Below are positions 46,992 to 57,000 of a stretch of 64,000 nucleotides of DNA, in pieces. The position numbers and the translations under genes are program-made. The DNA comes from Pseudomonas sp. GGS8. GTDB lineage: Bacteria > Pseudomonadota > Gammaproteobacteria > Pseudomonadales > Pseudomonadaceae. Positions within the stretch are counted from its first letter, which is position 1, and every line of letters starts with the position of its first letter. The stretch lies in assembly GCF_024168645.1 (NCBI RefSeq), contig NZ_JALJWF010000001.1, forward strand, positions 5,211,501-5,275,500. The letters run 5' to 3'. Below the pieces are notes generated by a model. That model was not told the origin of the DNA and searched no databases. It saw only the letters and a program-made list of their open reading frames with translations.

Positions 46992-48376
46992 GCAAACCTC
47001 TGCTGCGCGAGACGAAGAGTCTGGCACAGACCGTCCAGATCGCCCTTGGCCAGGTACGGTGGTTGCGCGCGCACCTCGACAGTGCTCGGAACGCTTGCTT
47101 GCCAAACGCCCAGTTCGGCCAATAGCGCCGCTGACTTGGCCGGCGCAATTTGCCCGAAGGTGACCATCGGCGCACCTAAGCTGCGTCGATGAAGCCTGCC
47201 GGCCAATACGCCGACAGCGGTGTGAGGATCGATGGCAGAGCCTGTCTCCCGGAACAGCTCGACTACTTCATTGCGTACCTGGGATTCGTGTACCGCATAG
47301 GAATCGAAGAGTACTCGAGCACGCAGCCATTGCTGGTTGCCGATGCTCATTTCTCCGCAACTTTCAAAATGCTCCATCAGTGCTTTTGTTGCGCAGCCAT
47401 CGTGCTCGTAAATCTCCCAGATAAACCGCTCCAGGTTGGAAAACAACGAGAAGTCCATCGCCGGCGACACTGTTCGATTAGTCATCCGGGTGGAGTAGCG
47501 ATTGCAATGAAAAAACTGGTGCAGGGCATCATTGCTGTTGGTGGAAATAATCACCTGATTGATGGGTAATCCCATTTTCTGCGCAATATAACCCGCGTAG
47601 ATTTCGGCCGAGCTGGCAGCTGGAACGCTAAAGCCAACGGGACGCGAACCACCGCCCAGTTGCAAGGCTGCGTGGAAGTAAAAAACGATCTGGGCCAGGA
47701 CGCCGATCCAATTGGTCGAGTTGAAACAGACCGGCATCACTCCGTCCAACGGCCACTCACGCAAGAGTCGGGAGACCAGCGTTTGGCAATCATCGAAATT
47801 ACCGTCAACCGGAAACAGCTGAACCCGCTGCGAGTCGGCTGCCTGCAAGGCGCTGAGTTGCTCAGGCGCAAGCCCGTTGCGCGGATACAGTATCGCCATG
47901 CGGACGGCCGGGCAGTTAGCAAAGGCTTCAAGCGCAGCGACACCGGTATCACCGTTGGTTGCGCCGACCACCAACGCCTCTTTACCGACCTCCTCCAGAA
48001 AATGCTCGACCAGGCGCGACTGCAATTGCGCGGCGAAATCCTTCGAAGAACCGGTCGGGCCATGAAACAGCTGGAGTATCCACTCGTTATGCCCGATCTG
48101 TTCAAGCGGAGTAATAGCGCGGTGCTTGAATTGTTGGTAGCTGTCACTGAGCAAGGCACGCAGGGTACTTTCGTCTATGGAAGAGCCAACAAAAGGCGAA
48201 ATCACTCGCCAAACCAACTCATCAAACGGCAACCACGACCAGCTGGCAATCTGTTTCTCGGTGAACACAGGCAAACTGGCAGGGACATAGAGACCAGCAT
48301 TTTCGGCGAGCCCCGACAGAACCACACTGCGAAAATCAGCACGCCTGTCGCCGCCGCGAGTGCTTACGTAATGCAT
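46988..48376 (-). CDS. Threonine-synthase-like PLP enzyme with altered active site
   Basis: The 462-aa protein has the threonine synthase fold: YVSTRGG start, the PLP lysine K112 in HGPTGSSKDFAAQ (family norm HGPTLAFKD), ATNGDTG (139-145; norm ATSGDTG) and SVPAASSAEIYAGYIAQKMGLP. The changes next to the lysine and in the phosphate/PLP loops mark a paralogue, not the housekeeping ThrC. No homoserine kinase is present, so it may act on free homoserine or another substrate, giving threonine or 2-oxobutyrate. GGGAG seven bases before ATG 48376 supports the start. It lies 18 bp after the LysR gene and overlaps the Lrp gene. Confidence 0.82.
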   Translation of the reverse strand: MHYVSTRGGDRRADFRSVVLSGLAENAGLYVPASLPVFTEKQIASWSWLPFDELVWRVISPFVGSSIDESTLRALLSDSYQQFKHRAITPLEQIGHNEWILQLFHGPTGSSKDFAAQLQSRLVEHFLEEVGKEALVVGATNGDTGVAALEAFANCPAVRMAILYPRNGLAPEQLSALQAADSQRVQLFPVDGNFDDCQTLVSRLLREWPLDGVMPVCFNSTNWIGVLAQIVFYFHAALQLGGGSRPVGFSVPAASSAEIYAGYIAQKMGLPINQVIISTNSNDALHQFFHCNRYSTRMTNRTVSPAMDFSLFSNLERFIWEIYEHDGCATKALMEHFESCGEMSIGNQQWLRARVLFDSYAVHESQVRNEVVELFRETGSAIDPHTAVGVLAGRLHRRSLGAPMVTFGQIAPAKSAALLAELGVWQASVPSTVEVRAQPPYLAKGDLDGLCQTLRLAQQRFA

Positions 48377-48394
48377 GACAACTCCCTATCAGTT

Positions 48395-49285
48395 TTACAA
48401 GAGGCGATGGGCTTGAGCCACCAGCCAGGTAGAAAAATGTGCGGCATCAGGCGATAGCACTTCGTTCTGTTCGTGCACCAGATAAAAGGATTCGCTTGCC
48501 TCGATTCGGTGATTGAATGGCGCAACCAATTGCCCACTCTTAAGCAAATCCTCGACCACCGAAGACCGTGCCAGCGCAACGCCCTGCCCCAATTCGGCCA
48601 TGCGGATCGTGGAAATCAGCGTGTCGAACTGAAGGCCACGGGAGTAGTCGACGTCGTCTGCTCCAACTCGCTTCAACCAGTAACCCCAACCCTCTTCATA
48701 CCCCAACACATGAAGCAGTGAATGGTTCATCAAGTCGCGCGGCTCATGTATGGGTGAGCTGGCCATGAGCGTTGGGGAGCAAACAGGCTGAAGGAGGTCC
48801 CAAGTCAATCGCTGAGCGTGCAAGCCCGACCACTCACCGCAGCCCCAGCGAATCTCCAGGTCATCCTCACCGTCCGGTTCTTTCACCCAGATATTGCTGA
48901 TATATCGAAGATCAATCTGGGGGTACTCCCGACAAAAATCTGCGAGACGGGGGGCCAACCAATAGTGAAGAAAGGAAAGGCTGCCACGCACCTTCAAGTG
49001 TCTTCGATTGTGCTGGCCGAAAATCTCGTTTGTACCGACTGCAAGGCGACTGATCGCGTCTTGTACGACAGGCAGGTACGACTGCCCTTCCTCGGTCAAG
49101 CCAAGCCCTCGAGGTAAGCGCTTGAACAGCGCCACACCGAGGTGACTTTCTAACTGGCGGATCTGCTGACTCACAGCCCCTTGAGTCAAATAGAGCTCTT
49201 GCGCCGCGTGGGTAAAGTTTAAACAACGCGCCGATACTTCGAATGCCCTCAACCAGTTCAAGGGTGGTAGTGACTTTTGACTCAT
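48395..49285 (-). CDS. LysR-family regulator, GcvA-like
   Basis: The 296-aa product has the N-terminal HTH (LPPLNWLRAFEVSARCLNFTHAAQELYLTQGAVSQQIRQLE) of the GcvA subgroup and a periplasmic-binding-like effector domain (HYWLAPRLADF, ALARSSVVEDLL). It is in line with permease upstream and threonine-synthase-like gene downstream (gaps 51 and 18 bp), not divergent as many LysR genes are, so it probably controls its own operon. The effector is likely an amino acid of this pathway. Confidence 0.88.
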   Translation of the reverse strand: MSQKSLPPLNWLRAFEVSARCLNFTHAAQELYLTQGAVSQQIRQLESHLGVALFKRLPRGLGLTEEGQSYLPVVQDAISRLAVGTNEIFGQHNRRHLKVRGSLSFLHYWLAPRLADFCREYPQIDLRYISNIWVKEPDGEDDLEIRWGCGEWSGLHAQRLTWDLLQPVCSPTLMASSPIHEPRDLMNHSLLHVLGYEEGWGYWLKRVGADDVDYSRGLQFDTLISTIRMAELGQGVALARSSVVEDLLKSGQLVAPFNHRIEASESFYLVHEQNEVLSPDAAHFSTWLVAQAHRLL

Positions 49286-49336
49286 CGGCGCAACCTCATC
49301 AGGGCTTTAACTATGCTCAATCATTGCCTGAGAAAC

Positions 49337-50773
49337 TCACGCCGTGCCAGAGGAATGAACAGCTGCAGCTAAAGCCAAGCGCTCTGCTCTCTTGTTTCGA
49401 GTGACCCAGTAAACGAAATAACACCACGCGATGAAGGGAAGGCCGAAGTAAAGCGCCACTCGCTGCTCAGGATCAAAAGCGATACCCACACAGGCCAGCA
49501 GGCAACACAACAGTGCACCGATAGGCACCCATGGATAGCCTCGTACACGGAAATGCAGGTCTTCAACTCGTCCGCCATTAGCAACGTATTGACGACGGAA
49601 CGCGATCTGGCTTGCAGCAATGCTCATCCACACGACTACGACCGCCAGACCGGAAATGGACACCAAGGCCAAGTAAACCGTATCAGGGGCAAACACACTG
49701 CTGAGTAGAGAAGCCACCGCACCCGCCATACTAAGAACGATGGCGTTCACCGGTGTACCCCGACTGGAGAGCCTGGCGTAGCGCTTAGGCATATGCCCTT
49801 GATCGCTCAATGTCCACAGCATGCGCGATGCTGCATACAGCCCCGAGTTAGCGGCGGAAATCAGTGCCGTGAGAATGACGAAGTTCATAATGTCGGCAGA
49901 GTATGGAATGCCAATCAGCTCAAACACCATCACGAACGGACTTTCTACGAGCCCCGCTTGCTCTCGTGGCAGTAACGTCGCAAGGACGAAAATTGTCCCC
50001 ACGAAGAACAGCGCCAAACGTACCACTGTCGTGCGGACTGCCTTGGGCACGCTGGTTTGTGGGTCTTGCGCTTCACCTGCCGCAATCCCGATCAACTCAG
50101 TTCCGGAAAATGCGAAGGAAACAGCCAGGAGGGTCATGGCAATGGGTAGAAGCCCGGTGGGGAAAAGCCCCTCACGAGTGAAGTTGGAAAGTCCCGCACC
50201 CTGCAAACTCTGTACTTGAATAAGACCGAAAATTGCCGCTCCGCCGATCACAATGAATGTGACAACGGTCAGCACCTTAATCAGCGAAAGCCAAAATTCA
50301 GTCTCCGCAAACCACCGAACAGAGACAACATTGCTTAAGAAAACGGCGATGGCAAATAGCGCGCTCCAAATCCAGACCGGTGTATCAGGAAACCACCGAA
50401 CCATCAGTATGCCCGCCGCGGTAAACTCTGAACCGATAGCTACCGCCCAAGTGAGCCAGTAAAGCCAGGCCACTGTATAGCCTGTGCCTGGGCCCAGGTA
50501 TCGCGTTGCATAGCTACTGAAAGATCCGGTTTCTGGCATCTGTACCGCCAGCTCACCGAGACAGACCATGACTAAATACACCATCACTGCACCGATGATG
50601 TAAGCGATCACTGCGCCGAGTGGCCCTGCCTGATTAACCGTGTATCCGGAGGTAAGGAATAAACCCGTACCAATCACCCCGCCCAATGCCAACATCACGA
50701 TGTGGCGTGTTTGCATTTCCTTTTTGAAATGCGAGTTTGGGTCGGACTGATTATCTTCGATATGCGTGGACAT
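49337..50773 (-). CDS. APC-family amino acid permease, MmuP-like
   Basis: The 478-aa inner-membrane protein has about 12 spans, starting with the signature [33 protein letters not shown] and a conserved [17 protein letters not shown]. The pattern is closest to the S-methylmethionine/lysine branch of amino acid permeases. ATG 50773 begins MSTHIEDN; the frame to 50833 has no ribosome site. It is 136 bp after the PLP enzyme gene, and in the run of homoserine-type genes. The cargo is probably homoserine, methionine-like or threonine; this is inferred from neighbours only. Confidence 0.87.
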   Translation of the reverse strand: MSTHIEDNQSDPNSHFKKEMQTRHIVMLALGGVIGTGLFLTSGYTVNQAGPLGAVIAYIIGAVMVYLVMVCLGELAVQMPETGSFSSYATRYLGPGTGYTVAWLYWLTWAVAIGSEFTAAGILMVRWFPDTPVWIWSALFAIAVFLSNVVSVRWFAETEFWLSLIKVLTVVTFIVIGGAAIFGLIQVQSLQGAGLSNFTREGLFPTGLLPIAMTLLAVSFAFSGTELIGIAAGEAQDPQTSVPKAVRTTVVRLALFFVGTIFVLATLLPREQAGLVESPFVMVFELIGIPYSADIMNFVILTALISAANSGLYAASRMLWTLSDQGHMPKRYARLSSRGTPVNAIVLSMAGAVASLLSSVFAPDTVYLALVSISGLAVVVVWMSIAASQIAFRRQYVANGGRVEDLHFRVRGYPWVPIGALLCCLLACVGIAFDPEQRVALYFGLPFIAWCYFVYWVTRNKRAERLALAAAVHSSGTA

Positions 50774-50909
50774 AGTTTTATTCTCATGAAATGTTCGGAC
50801 AAACGCCTTGTAACTGGCTGTTGGGCAGTACAAATTTGTCGTCGCAGGATTTTATTATTTTCATTCTTCATGAAGGGCTTAAGATGAATCTCGAGCGTCC
50901 TGCCCGTAT

Positions 50910-52178
50910 TCAGGTTTCTACCTCAATGAAACGTTGGGCACTGTCAGCGTTAAGGTGTGCATCACCGTGTTTACTTCGCACTAACGCGAAGGCTTGTTTC
51001 AGGTCTGCCAATAAATCTTCTGAGTCTTCAATACCTACGGACAGTCGAACCAAACCTTCGGAGATTCCAAGTGCCTGACGTTCTTCCAAGGTATTTTCCA
51101 CGTGACTGGTCGTCCGAGCCGGCCCATAGATGGTCTCGACAGCTCCCAAGTTGCCCGCTCGATGCGCATATCTGAGCAGCGGTAGCAAACGAGTCACGGT
51201 GTCCATGCCACCTTTGAGCACGAAACTGACGATGGCTCCGAATCCGTTCATTTGCGAACGAGCGATGTCATGACCTGGATGTTGAGGCAACCCCGGATAG
51301 TTCACCGACTCGACCAGCGGCTCGGTACAGAGGTACTCGGCCAGAAGCTTCGCGCTCGCCTGTTGCTGGCGAAGACGCAGAGCCAGAGTCTTGATGCCGC
51401 GGATGATCAGATACGCTGAAAAAGGATCCAGCGAGGCACCATTGATTTCGCGGTAATGGCGAACTTTAGACATCAGATGCTCGGCGCCGCAAACCACGCC
51501 GCCGAGTACATCACCATGACCGGACAGGAATTTGGTCGCGCTGTGCACTACCACATCAACGCCTAAAGCCAGCGGATTCTGATTCAGTGGCGTCGCGAAT
51601 GTATTGTCCGCAACAACCAAAGCGCCCACTCGCTTCGCCGCTGCCACAAGGCGCCGAATATCAACGATTTTCAGCGTTGGGTTCGTGGGGGTTTCCAGGT
51701 ACAGGACGCGGCAGCCTTTAGCGATCTCCCGCTCAAGTGCCACAGTATCGAGCGTATCGCAAAGGGTTACCTCCACCCCCATACGTGGAAGAAACTCCTC
51801 AAAAATTTTGTTCGTTCCACCGTAGCTGTCACGTGTAGATACCACACGCTGCCCATAGGATAGGAAGGTGTGCAGTACACCGCTGATTGCAGCCATTCCG
51901 GTACTGAAAGCCACAGCCGACTCTGCGTTTTCGAGCTCACAGAGTTTATCTTCCAAGACGGAGACGGTGGGATTGCTCATCCGGCTGTAAATGAAGCCGG
52001 GCTCCTTTCCCAATGCCACGTCATACCACTTATCGATATCGTCATAGCCATAGGCGGCACTGACCACGATGGGTGTCTGGGTCGCATTGTAGGGATGTTG
52101 AACGTGCTCTCCTCCCCATACGGCTCGAGTCCCCATCCCAACCTCTGAAGCGTGGACGGCGCGTTTCTTATTTTCCAT
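50910..52178 (-). CDS. Cys/Met-metabolism PLP enzyme (cystathionine gamma-lyase/synthase family)
   Basis: The 422-aa enzyme has YSRMSNPTVSVLEDKLCELE (PLP phosphate region), CDTLDT, ADNTFATPLNQNPLALG and the Schiff-base lysine in HSATKFLSGHGDVLGG. The family covers cystathionine gamma-synthase/lyase, methionine gamma-lyase and O-acylhomoserine sulfhydrylase, and the sequence alone does not choose between them. Beside homoserine dehydrogenase, a gamma-lyase releasing 2-oxobutyrate, or use of homoserine derivatives, is likely. ATG 52178 (MENKK) or 52193 are both possible. It heads the same-strand cluster. Confidence 0.85.
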   Translation of the reverse strand: MENKKRAVHASEVGMGTRAVWGGEHVQHPYNATQTPIVVSAAYGYDDIDKWYDVALGKEPGFIYSRMSNPTVSVLEDKLCELENAESAVAFSTGMAAISGVLHTFLSYGQRVVSTRDSYGGTNKIFEEFLPRMGVEVTLCDTLDTVALEREIAKGCRVLYLETPTNPTLKIVDIRRLVAAAKRVGALVVADNTFATPLNQNPLALGVDVVVHSATKFLSGHGDVLGGVVCGAEHLMSKVRHYREINGASLDPFSAYLIIRGIKTLALRLRQQQASAKLLAEYLCTEPLVESVNYPGLPQHPGHDIARSQMNGFGAIVSFVLKGGMDTVTRLLPLLRYAHRAGNLGAVETIYGPARTTSHVENTLEERQALGISEGLVRLSVGIEDSEDLLADLKQAFALVRSKHGDAHLNADSAQRFIEVET

Positions 52179-52389
52179 AAAGTTGTCTCGCATCAAGGGA
52201 AACACAACCGTGTTCCAAGTGGGCTTGGGAGGACTATATGGAAGGCTTGTGCGCGTGAAAAATCATGATATCTGGGGGTAAGGGGGGCTTTTTTTAATGG
52301 CTGGATGCGAGTGACAGAGTGCCAAACCGTTACTAGCTGAAAGTACCTCCCGGGGCCTCCGGAGTCGGTGGCCCCTCAACAGGCCTGTA

Positions 52390-53046
52390 TCAGCCCATGC
52401 GCATTGAAACTTCGATGTCGTCGGCGAACGGCACGCATAGGTAGCCGTTCTCCGGTGAGCGCACATAAGCCAGGTATTCAGGGCAGTAATCCGTGTTGTC
52501 CGCCACGACAAGAGCGCCCGGGCGCAGGTGTTTTTCAACCAGGCTCAGCACATCGCCATACAGCGCCTTGGCACCATCCAGCAGGAGCACATCGACAGTC
52601 CCCGGGAGATCGCTTGCCAAGGTGACGAGCGCATCGCCTTCACGAATGTCCACCAGGTCGCTGACGCCACCTTCAACGAAGTGTTCGCGCGCCAGGGCGA
52701 TCTTCGATGGTTCGAATTCGCTGCCGATCAGCACACCGCCGCCGTTGTCCCGCAGCGCTGCTGCCAGATGCAGGGTGGACAGGCCGAACGAGGTGCCGAA
52801 CTCGACGATGGCCTTTGCCTTGGTGCTGCGCGCCAGCATATACAGCAGCTTGCCGGTGTCGCGGGAGACCGGTAGCCACAGGTCTTTAAGCATCCCGTAG
52901 AGTTTCAGGTAGTCGGTCTTGCTGCGCATCAGGCGTTCACGTTCTTCGCCAGACACGCTTTCCAGAGCCGGGCTGGTAGCAGCGCTGGCCTGGGTGTAGA
53001 GGCGTTCGATCAGGGTTGCCAATGGCTCGGTGGTCAGGGTTGTCAT
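52390..53046 (-). CDS. Class I SAM-dependent O-methyltransferase
   Basis: The 218-aa cytosolic protein has motif I VEFGTSFGLSTLHLAAAL (residues about 82-99), an acidic end to strand 2 (IGSEFEPSK), and VDVLLLDGAKALYGDVL with GALVVADN, typical of the catechol/caffeoyl-CoA O-methyltransferase-like group. It is divergent from the TetR gene, whose repeats lie in the shared promoter, so TetR is its probable repressor. The acceptor molecule is unknown. Confidence 0.87.
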   Translation of the reverse strand: MTTLTTEPLATLIERLYTQASAATSPALESVSGEERERLMRSKTDYLKLYGMLKDLWLPVSRDTGKLLYMLARSTKAKAIVEFGTSFGLSTLHLAAALRDNGGGVLIGSEFEPSKIALAREHFVEGGVSDLVDIREGDALVTLASDLPGTVDVLLLDGAKALYGDVLSLVEKHLRPGALVVADNTDYCPEYLAYVRSPENGYLCVPFADDIEVSMRMG

Positions 53047-53074
53047 GATTGTTTTTCATCCGTTGAGGGCTAAA

Positions 53075-53119
53075 ATGCGAGTGATTCGTCACATTTAAAT
53101 GATGCGAGTGATTCGCAAC
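53075..53119. promoter_or_regulatory. Tandem operator-like repeats for TetR
   Basis: ATGCGAGTGATTCGTCAC (53075) and ATGCGAGTGATTCGCAAC (53102) are near-identical repeats starting 27 bp apart, each with the dyad GCGA...TCGC. They lie between the methyltransferase and TetR genes. The second copy overlaps the alternative upstream start of the TetR gene (53099), supporting the later start. Confidence 0.68.
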
Positions 53120-53158
53120 CTTCGCTATTCGCGTTCTCCCCTGACGCCCGAGCTGCCC

Positions 53159-53866
53159 ATGACCAACCGCCCGACCGCCCGTATTTCCTCACGTAAACAG
53201 CCACAGCAGGCACGCTCCACTGAGCTGGTGCGCGCGATTCTGGAGGCCGCTATTCAGGTTTTGGCCAAGGAAGGCGCGACCCGATTCACCACCGCGCGGG
53301 TCGCGGAAAAGGCTGGCGTGAGTATCGGCTCGCTGTACCAGTACTTCCCCAACAAGGCCGCGATTCTGTTCCGGTTGCAGAGTGATGAGTGGCAGCAGAC
53401 CACCGGGATGCTGCGCCGGATTCTGGAAAATCTGGAAGAACCGCCGCTGGTTCGTCTGCGCACGTTGGTGCATGCCTTTATCCGATCGGAGTGCGAAGAG
53501 GCGCAGATGCGCGGTGCGCTGCATGACGCTGCCCCGCTCTATCGCGATGCGCCCGAAGCCCACGAAGTGCGTGCGGCGGGGAAGCAAATCTTTGAAACCT
53601 TTATGCTCGAATTACTGCCCGAGGCGAGCGAGCCAACCCGCGCACAGGCCTGTGATCTGATCCTTAGAGCGCTCAGTTCAGTGGGGAAAGACTTTTCAGG
53701 AAATCCGCGTACCGAAGTGGAAGTGGCGGTGTGTGCCGATGGAATGGCGGATATGTTTTGCGCTTATATCGTTGCGCTCCGTCGGCCACAAAATCCCCCG
53801 GTTCTCAAGCGCGCATTGTCTACTGCCAGCCCGCCGCTCCCACAGAGCCATCGCTCGCCACCGTAG
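53159..53866 (+). CDS. TetR/AcrR-family repressor
   Basis: The 235-aa product has the HTH at about residues 20-65 (ILEAAIQVLAKEGATRFTTARVAEKAGVSIGSLYQYFPNKAAIL), then a helical ligand domain. The last about 25 residues are low-complexity. ATG 53159 (MTNRPTARIS) is chosen; ATG 53099 lies within the operator repeats. It is divergent from the O-methyltransferase. A 7-bp hairpin spans its stop (53852-53872) but the T-run is separated. Confidence 0.87.
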   Translation: MTNRPTARISSRKQPQQARSTELVRAILEAAIQVLAKEGATRFTTARVAEKAGVSIGSLYQYFPNKAAILFRLQSDEWQQTTGMLRRILENLEEPPLVRLRTLVHAFIRSECEEAQMRGALHDAAPLYRDAPEAHEVRAAGKQIFETFMLELLPEASEPTRAQACDLILRALSSVGKDFSGNPRTEVEVAVCADGMADMFCAYIVALRRPQNPPVLKRALSTASPPLPQSHRSPP

Positions 53867-54049
53867 CGAGCGTCAACAAACTGTTACTTTTTTGATACAC
53901 CCCCTCCAACCGCCGATCAGCCAGATCGGTTTTTTGACACATCCCCGATGTGTGGTCATAACTTTTGCACTCCGCTGGGTCAAACCACGGTGGTTGTCGA
54001 TGGAATATTGGCATCTTCCGAGGTTTTAGCCTGATACGGAGATAAGCTC

Positions 54050-57000
54050 ATGATTTTCAACGTACAAAATTTTGGCGCCAAAGGAGATGGCATCACTGAC
54101 GACACGGCGGCGATACAACGTGCAATTGATGCGGCGGCCGCCGCAGGCGGGGGGCAGGTTTACGTGCCGACCGGAACTTACATCGTCTCGGGCGGTGTGG
54201 AACCTTCCGACGGTTGCCTGATGCTCAAGAGCAACGTCTACCTGTACGGCGACGGCATGGGCGCATCCACCGTCAAGGTGGCTGACGGTTCTGACACCAA
54301 GATCACGGGGGTCATCCGTTCCGCCTATGGCGAGGAAACCCACGACTTCGGCGTCAGCAACCTCACCATCGACGGCAACCGTGACAACACCACGGGCAAG
54401 ATCGACGGTTGGTTCAACGGCTACATTCCCGGCCAAGCTGGCTACGATTCCAACGTCACCCTCGACAGCGTCGAGATCAAGGATTGCTCCGGATACGGTT
54501 TCGACCCCCACGAGCAGACCGTCAACATGGTCATCAAGAACAGCGTGTCCCACGGCAACGGCCTGGATGGCTTCGTTGCTGACTTCCTCAGCAACAGTAC
54601 CTTCGAAAACAACATCGCCTACGACAACGACCGGCACGGTTTCAACGTCGTCACCAGCACCCACGATTTCACCATGACCAATAACATCGCCTACGACAAC
54701 GGCGGCAATGGCATCGTGATCCAACGCGGCAGCGAGGACATCCCCTCCCCCAGCAACATCACCATCACCGGTGGTGAGGTGTATGGCAACGGCGCCGAAG
54801 GGGTGCTGATCAAAATGTCCAGCGAGGTGACGGTCAGCGGCGTCGACATTCATGACAACACCAGCGCCGGGATCCGCATCTACGGCAGCACCCACGTCGA
54901 GATCATCGACAACACGCTCAACAGCAACTCCCTGGGCAACCCCGTACCGGAGATCATCATCCAGTCCTACAACGACACCCTGGGTGTGTCCGGCAAGTAC
55001 TTCAACGGCAGCGACAACACCATCCAGAGCAACATCATCATCGGCAGCAACCTGTCGACTTACGGCGTTGCGGAGCGCAATGAAGACGGCACCGATCGCA
55101 ACGCCATCATCGGCAACACCATCAGCCACACCAGCAATGGTGCCGCGCTGGTCTATGGCGACGGCAGCTACGTCAGCGACACGGTGCCGATGATCACCGT
55201 GCAAGGCACGGCGGGCAACGACACCCTGCTGGGCAGCAGCGCCAGCGAGATTTTCTACGGCGGTGCCGGCAACGACGCCCTCAATGGCGGGGCTGGTAGC
55301 GACATTCTGGTGGGTGGTGCAGGCATCGACAAACTCACCGGTGGTACCGGCGCCGATACGTTTCGTTTCACCGTCCAGTCCGACAGTTACCGCAACGCAA
55401 CCGCAAGCTTCGATGACACCATCACCGACTTCGATGTCACCCAGGACAAGATCGACCTCGCTGGCCTCAGTTTCACCGGCCTGGGCACTGGCCGAGGCGG
55501 CACTCTGCAGGTCAGCTACAGCGCGAGCAGCGACCGCACTTACATCAAGGACTACGACGCCGACGCCAGCGGCAACCGCTTCGAGTTGATTCTTTCAGGC
55601 AACCTCGCCAGCACCCTGACCGCCAGCAATTTCATCTTCAATCGTGTGCTCACCGGCACCAGCGGCAGTGACTCGCTGCTGGGCAGTGATTCGGCCGACA
55701 CCCTGCTCGGCCTGGCGGGTAACGACAGCCTCAATGGCGGCTTGGGCGACGACAAGCTCGACGGCGGTGCCGGTATGGACACCCTCACCGGTGGCGTCGG
55801 AGCGGATACCTTTGTGTTCTCCAATCGCCTGGACAGTTACCGCAATTACAACACCGGCGGTGCCAACCTTGGCGACCTGATCACCGATTTCGATATCGCC
55901 GCCGACAAGATCGACCTCTCGGCCATGGGTTTCACCGGCCTGGGGGATGGCAAGAACAACACCGTGTACGTGGCGCTCAACAGTACCGGCACCAAGACTT
56001 ACATCAAGTCCCTGACTGCCGACGCCGATGGCAACCGCTTCGAAGTGGCACTGAACGGTAACTACCTCGACAAGCTGACCAGCGCCAACTTTGTCTTCGC
56101 CACGTCGTCACCGACCAACCACGCGCCGGTTCTGGCCACGCCGCTGCTGGATCAGAACGCAACCGAAAACGCCCCGTTCAGCTACGTGGTGCCGGCCACC
56201 AGCTTCACCGATCCGGACAATGACAGCCTCAGCTACTCCGCCAAACTGGCCGATGGCAGCGCCCTGCCCGCATGGCTGAGCTTCAATGCCACCAACCTGA
56301 CCTTCACCGGTACGCCGACCAGCACCGCGTCCGGCAATTACGACGTGCTGGTCAAGGCCACAGACCCGGCCGGTGCATCGGTCAGTGATAGCTTCGCCCT
56401 GGGAGTGGCCAACACTGTCACCGGCACCAACAATACCGAAACCCTCAACGGCACGGCGGGTGCAGACCTGATCCTCGGCCTCGGTGGCAACGATACGATC
56501 AAGGCCGGCGCTGGCGCCGACACCATCGACGGCGGTGGCGGACGCGACTCGCTGTATGGCGGCGACGGCGCCGACACCTTCCGCTATACCAACCTGCTCG
56601 ACAGCTACCGCGACTACGACACGGGTGGTGTCACCGCCACCGACACGATTTATGACTTCACTGCGGGCGTCGACAAGATCGATGTTTCAGGCCTGGGCAT
56701 TGTCGGCCTTGGTGATGGCAGTAATGGCACGTTGTACATCACCCTCAACGCGGCCGGCGACAAGACCTACATCAAGTCCGCCGAAGCGGATGCCGATGGC
56801 AATCGCTTTGAAATAGCCCTCAGCGGCAACTACCTCAACACCCTGACCGCCAGCGACTTCGTGTTCGGTGAGCGCGCCCAACAGGACATCCTCTACCTGC
56901 CCACCCTCGGCCAATCCAATGCGCGCCTGCTGCGCATGACGGAGGACGACAATCAGTCCGGCACCTCGATGCTGGTCAACGACCTGGACCGCTACACCCC

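Noticed and set aside
54026..55204. 392-aa Val/Asp/Gly-rich antisense ORF
   Set aside because: It mirrors the high-GC repetitive epimerase gene; its low-complexity composition is a strand shadow.
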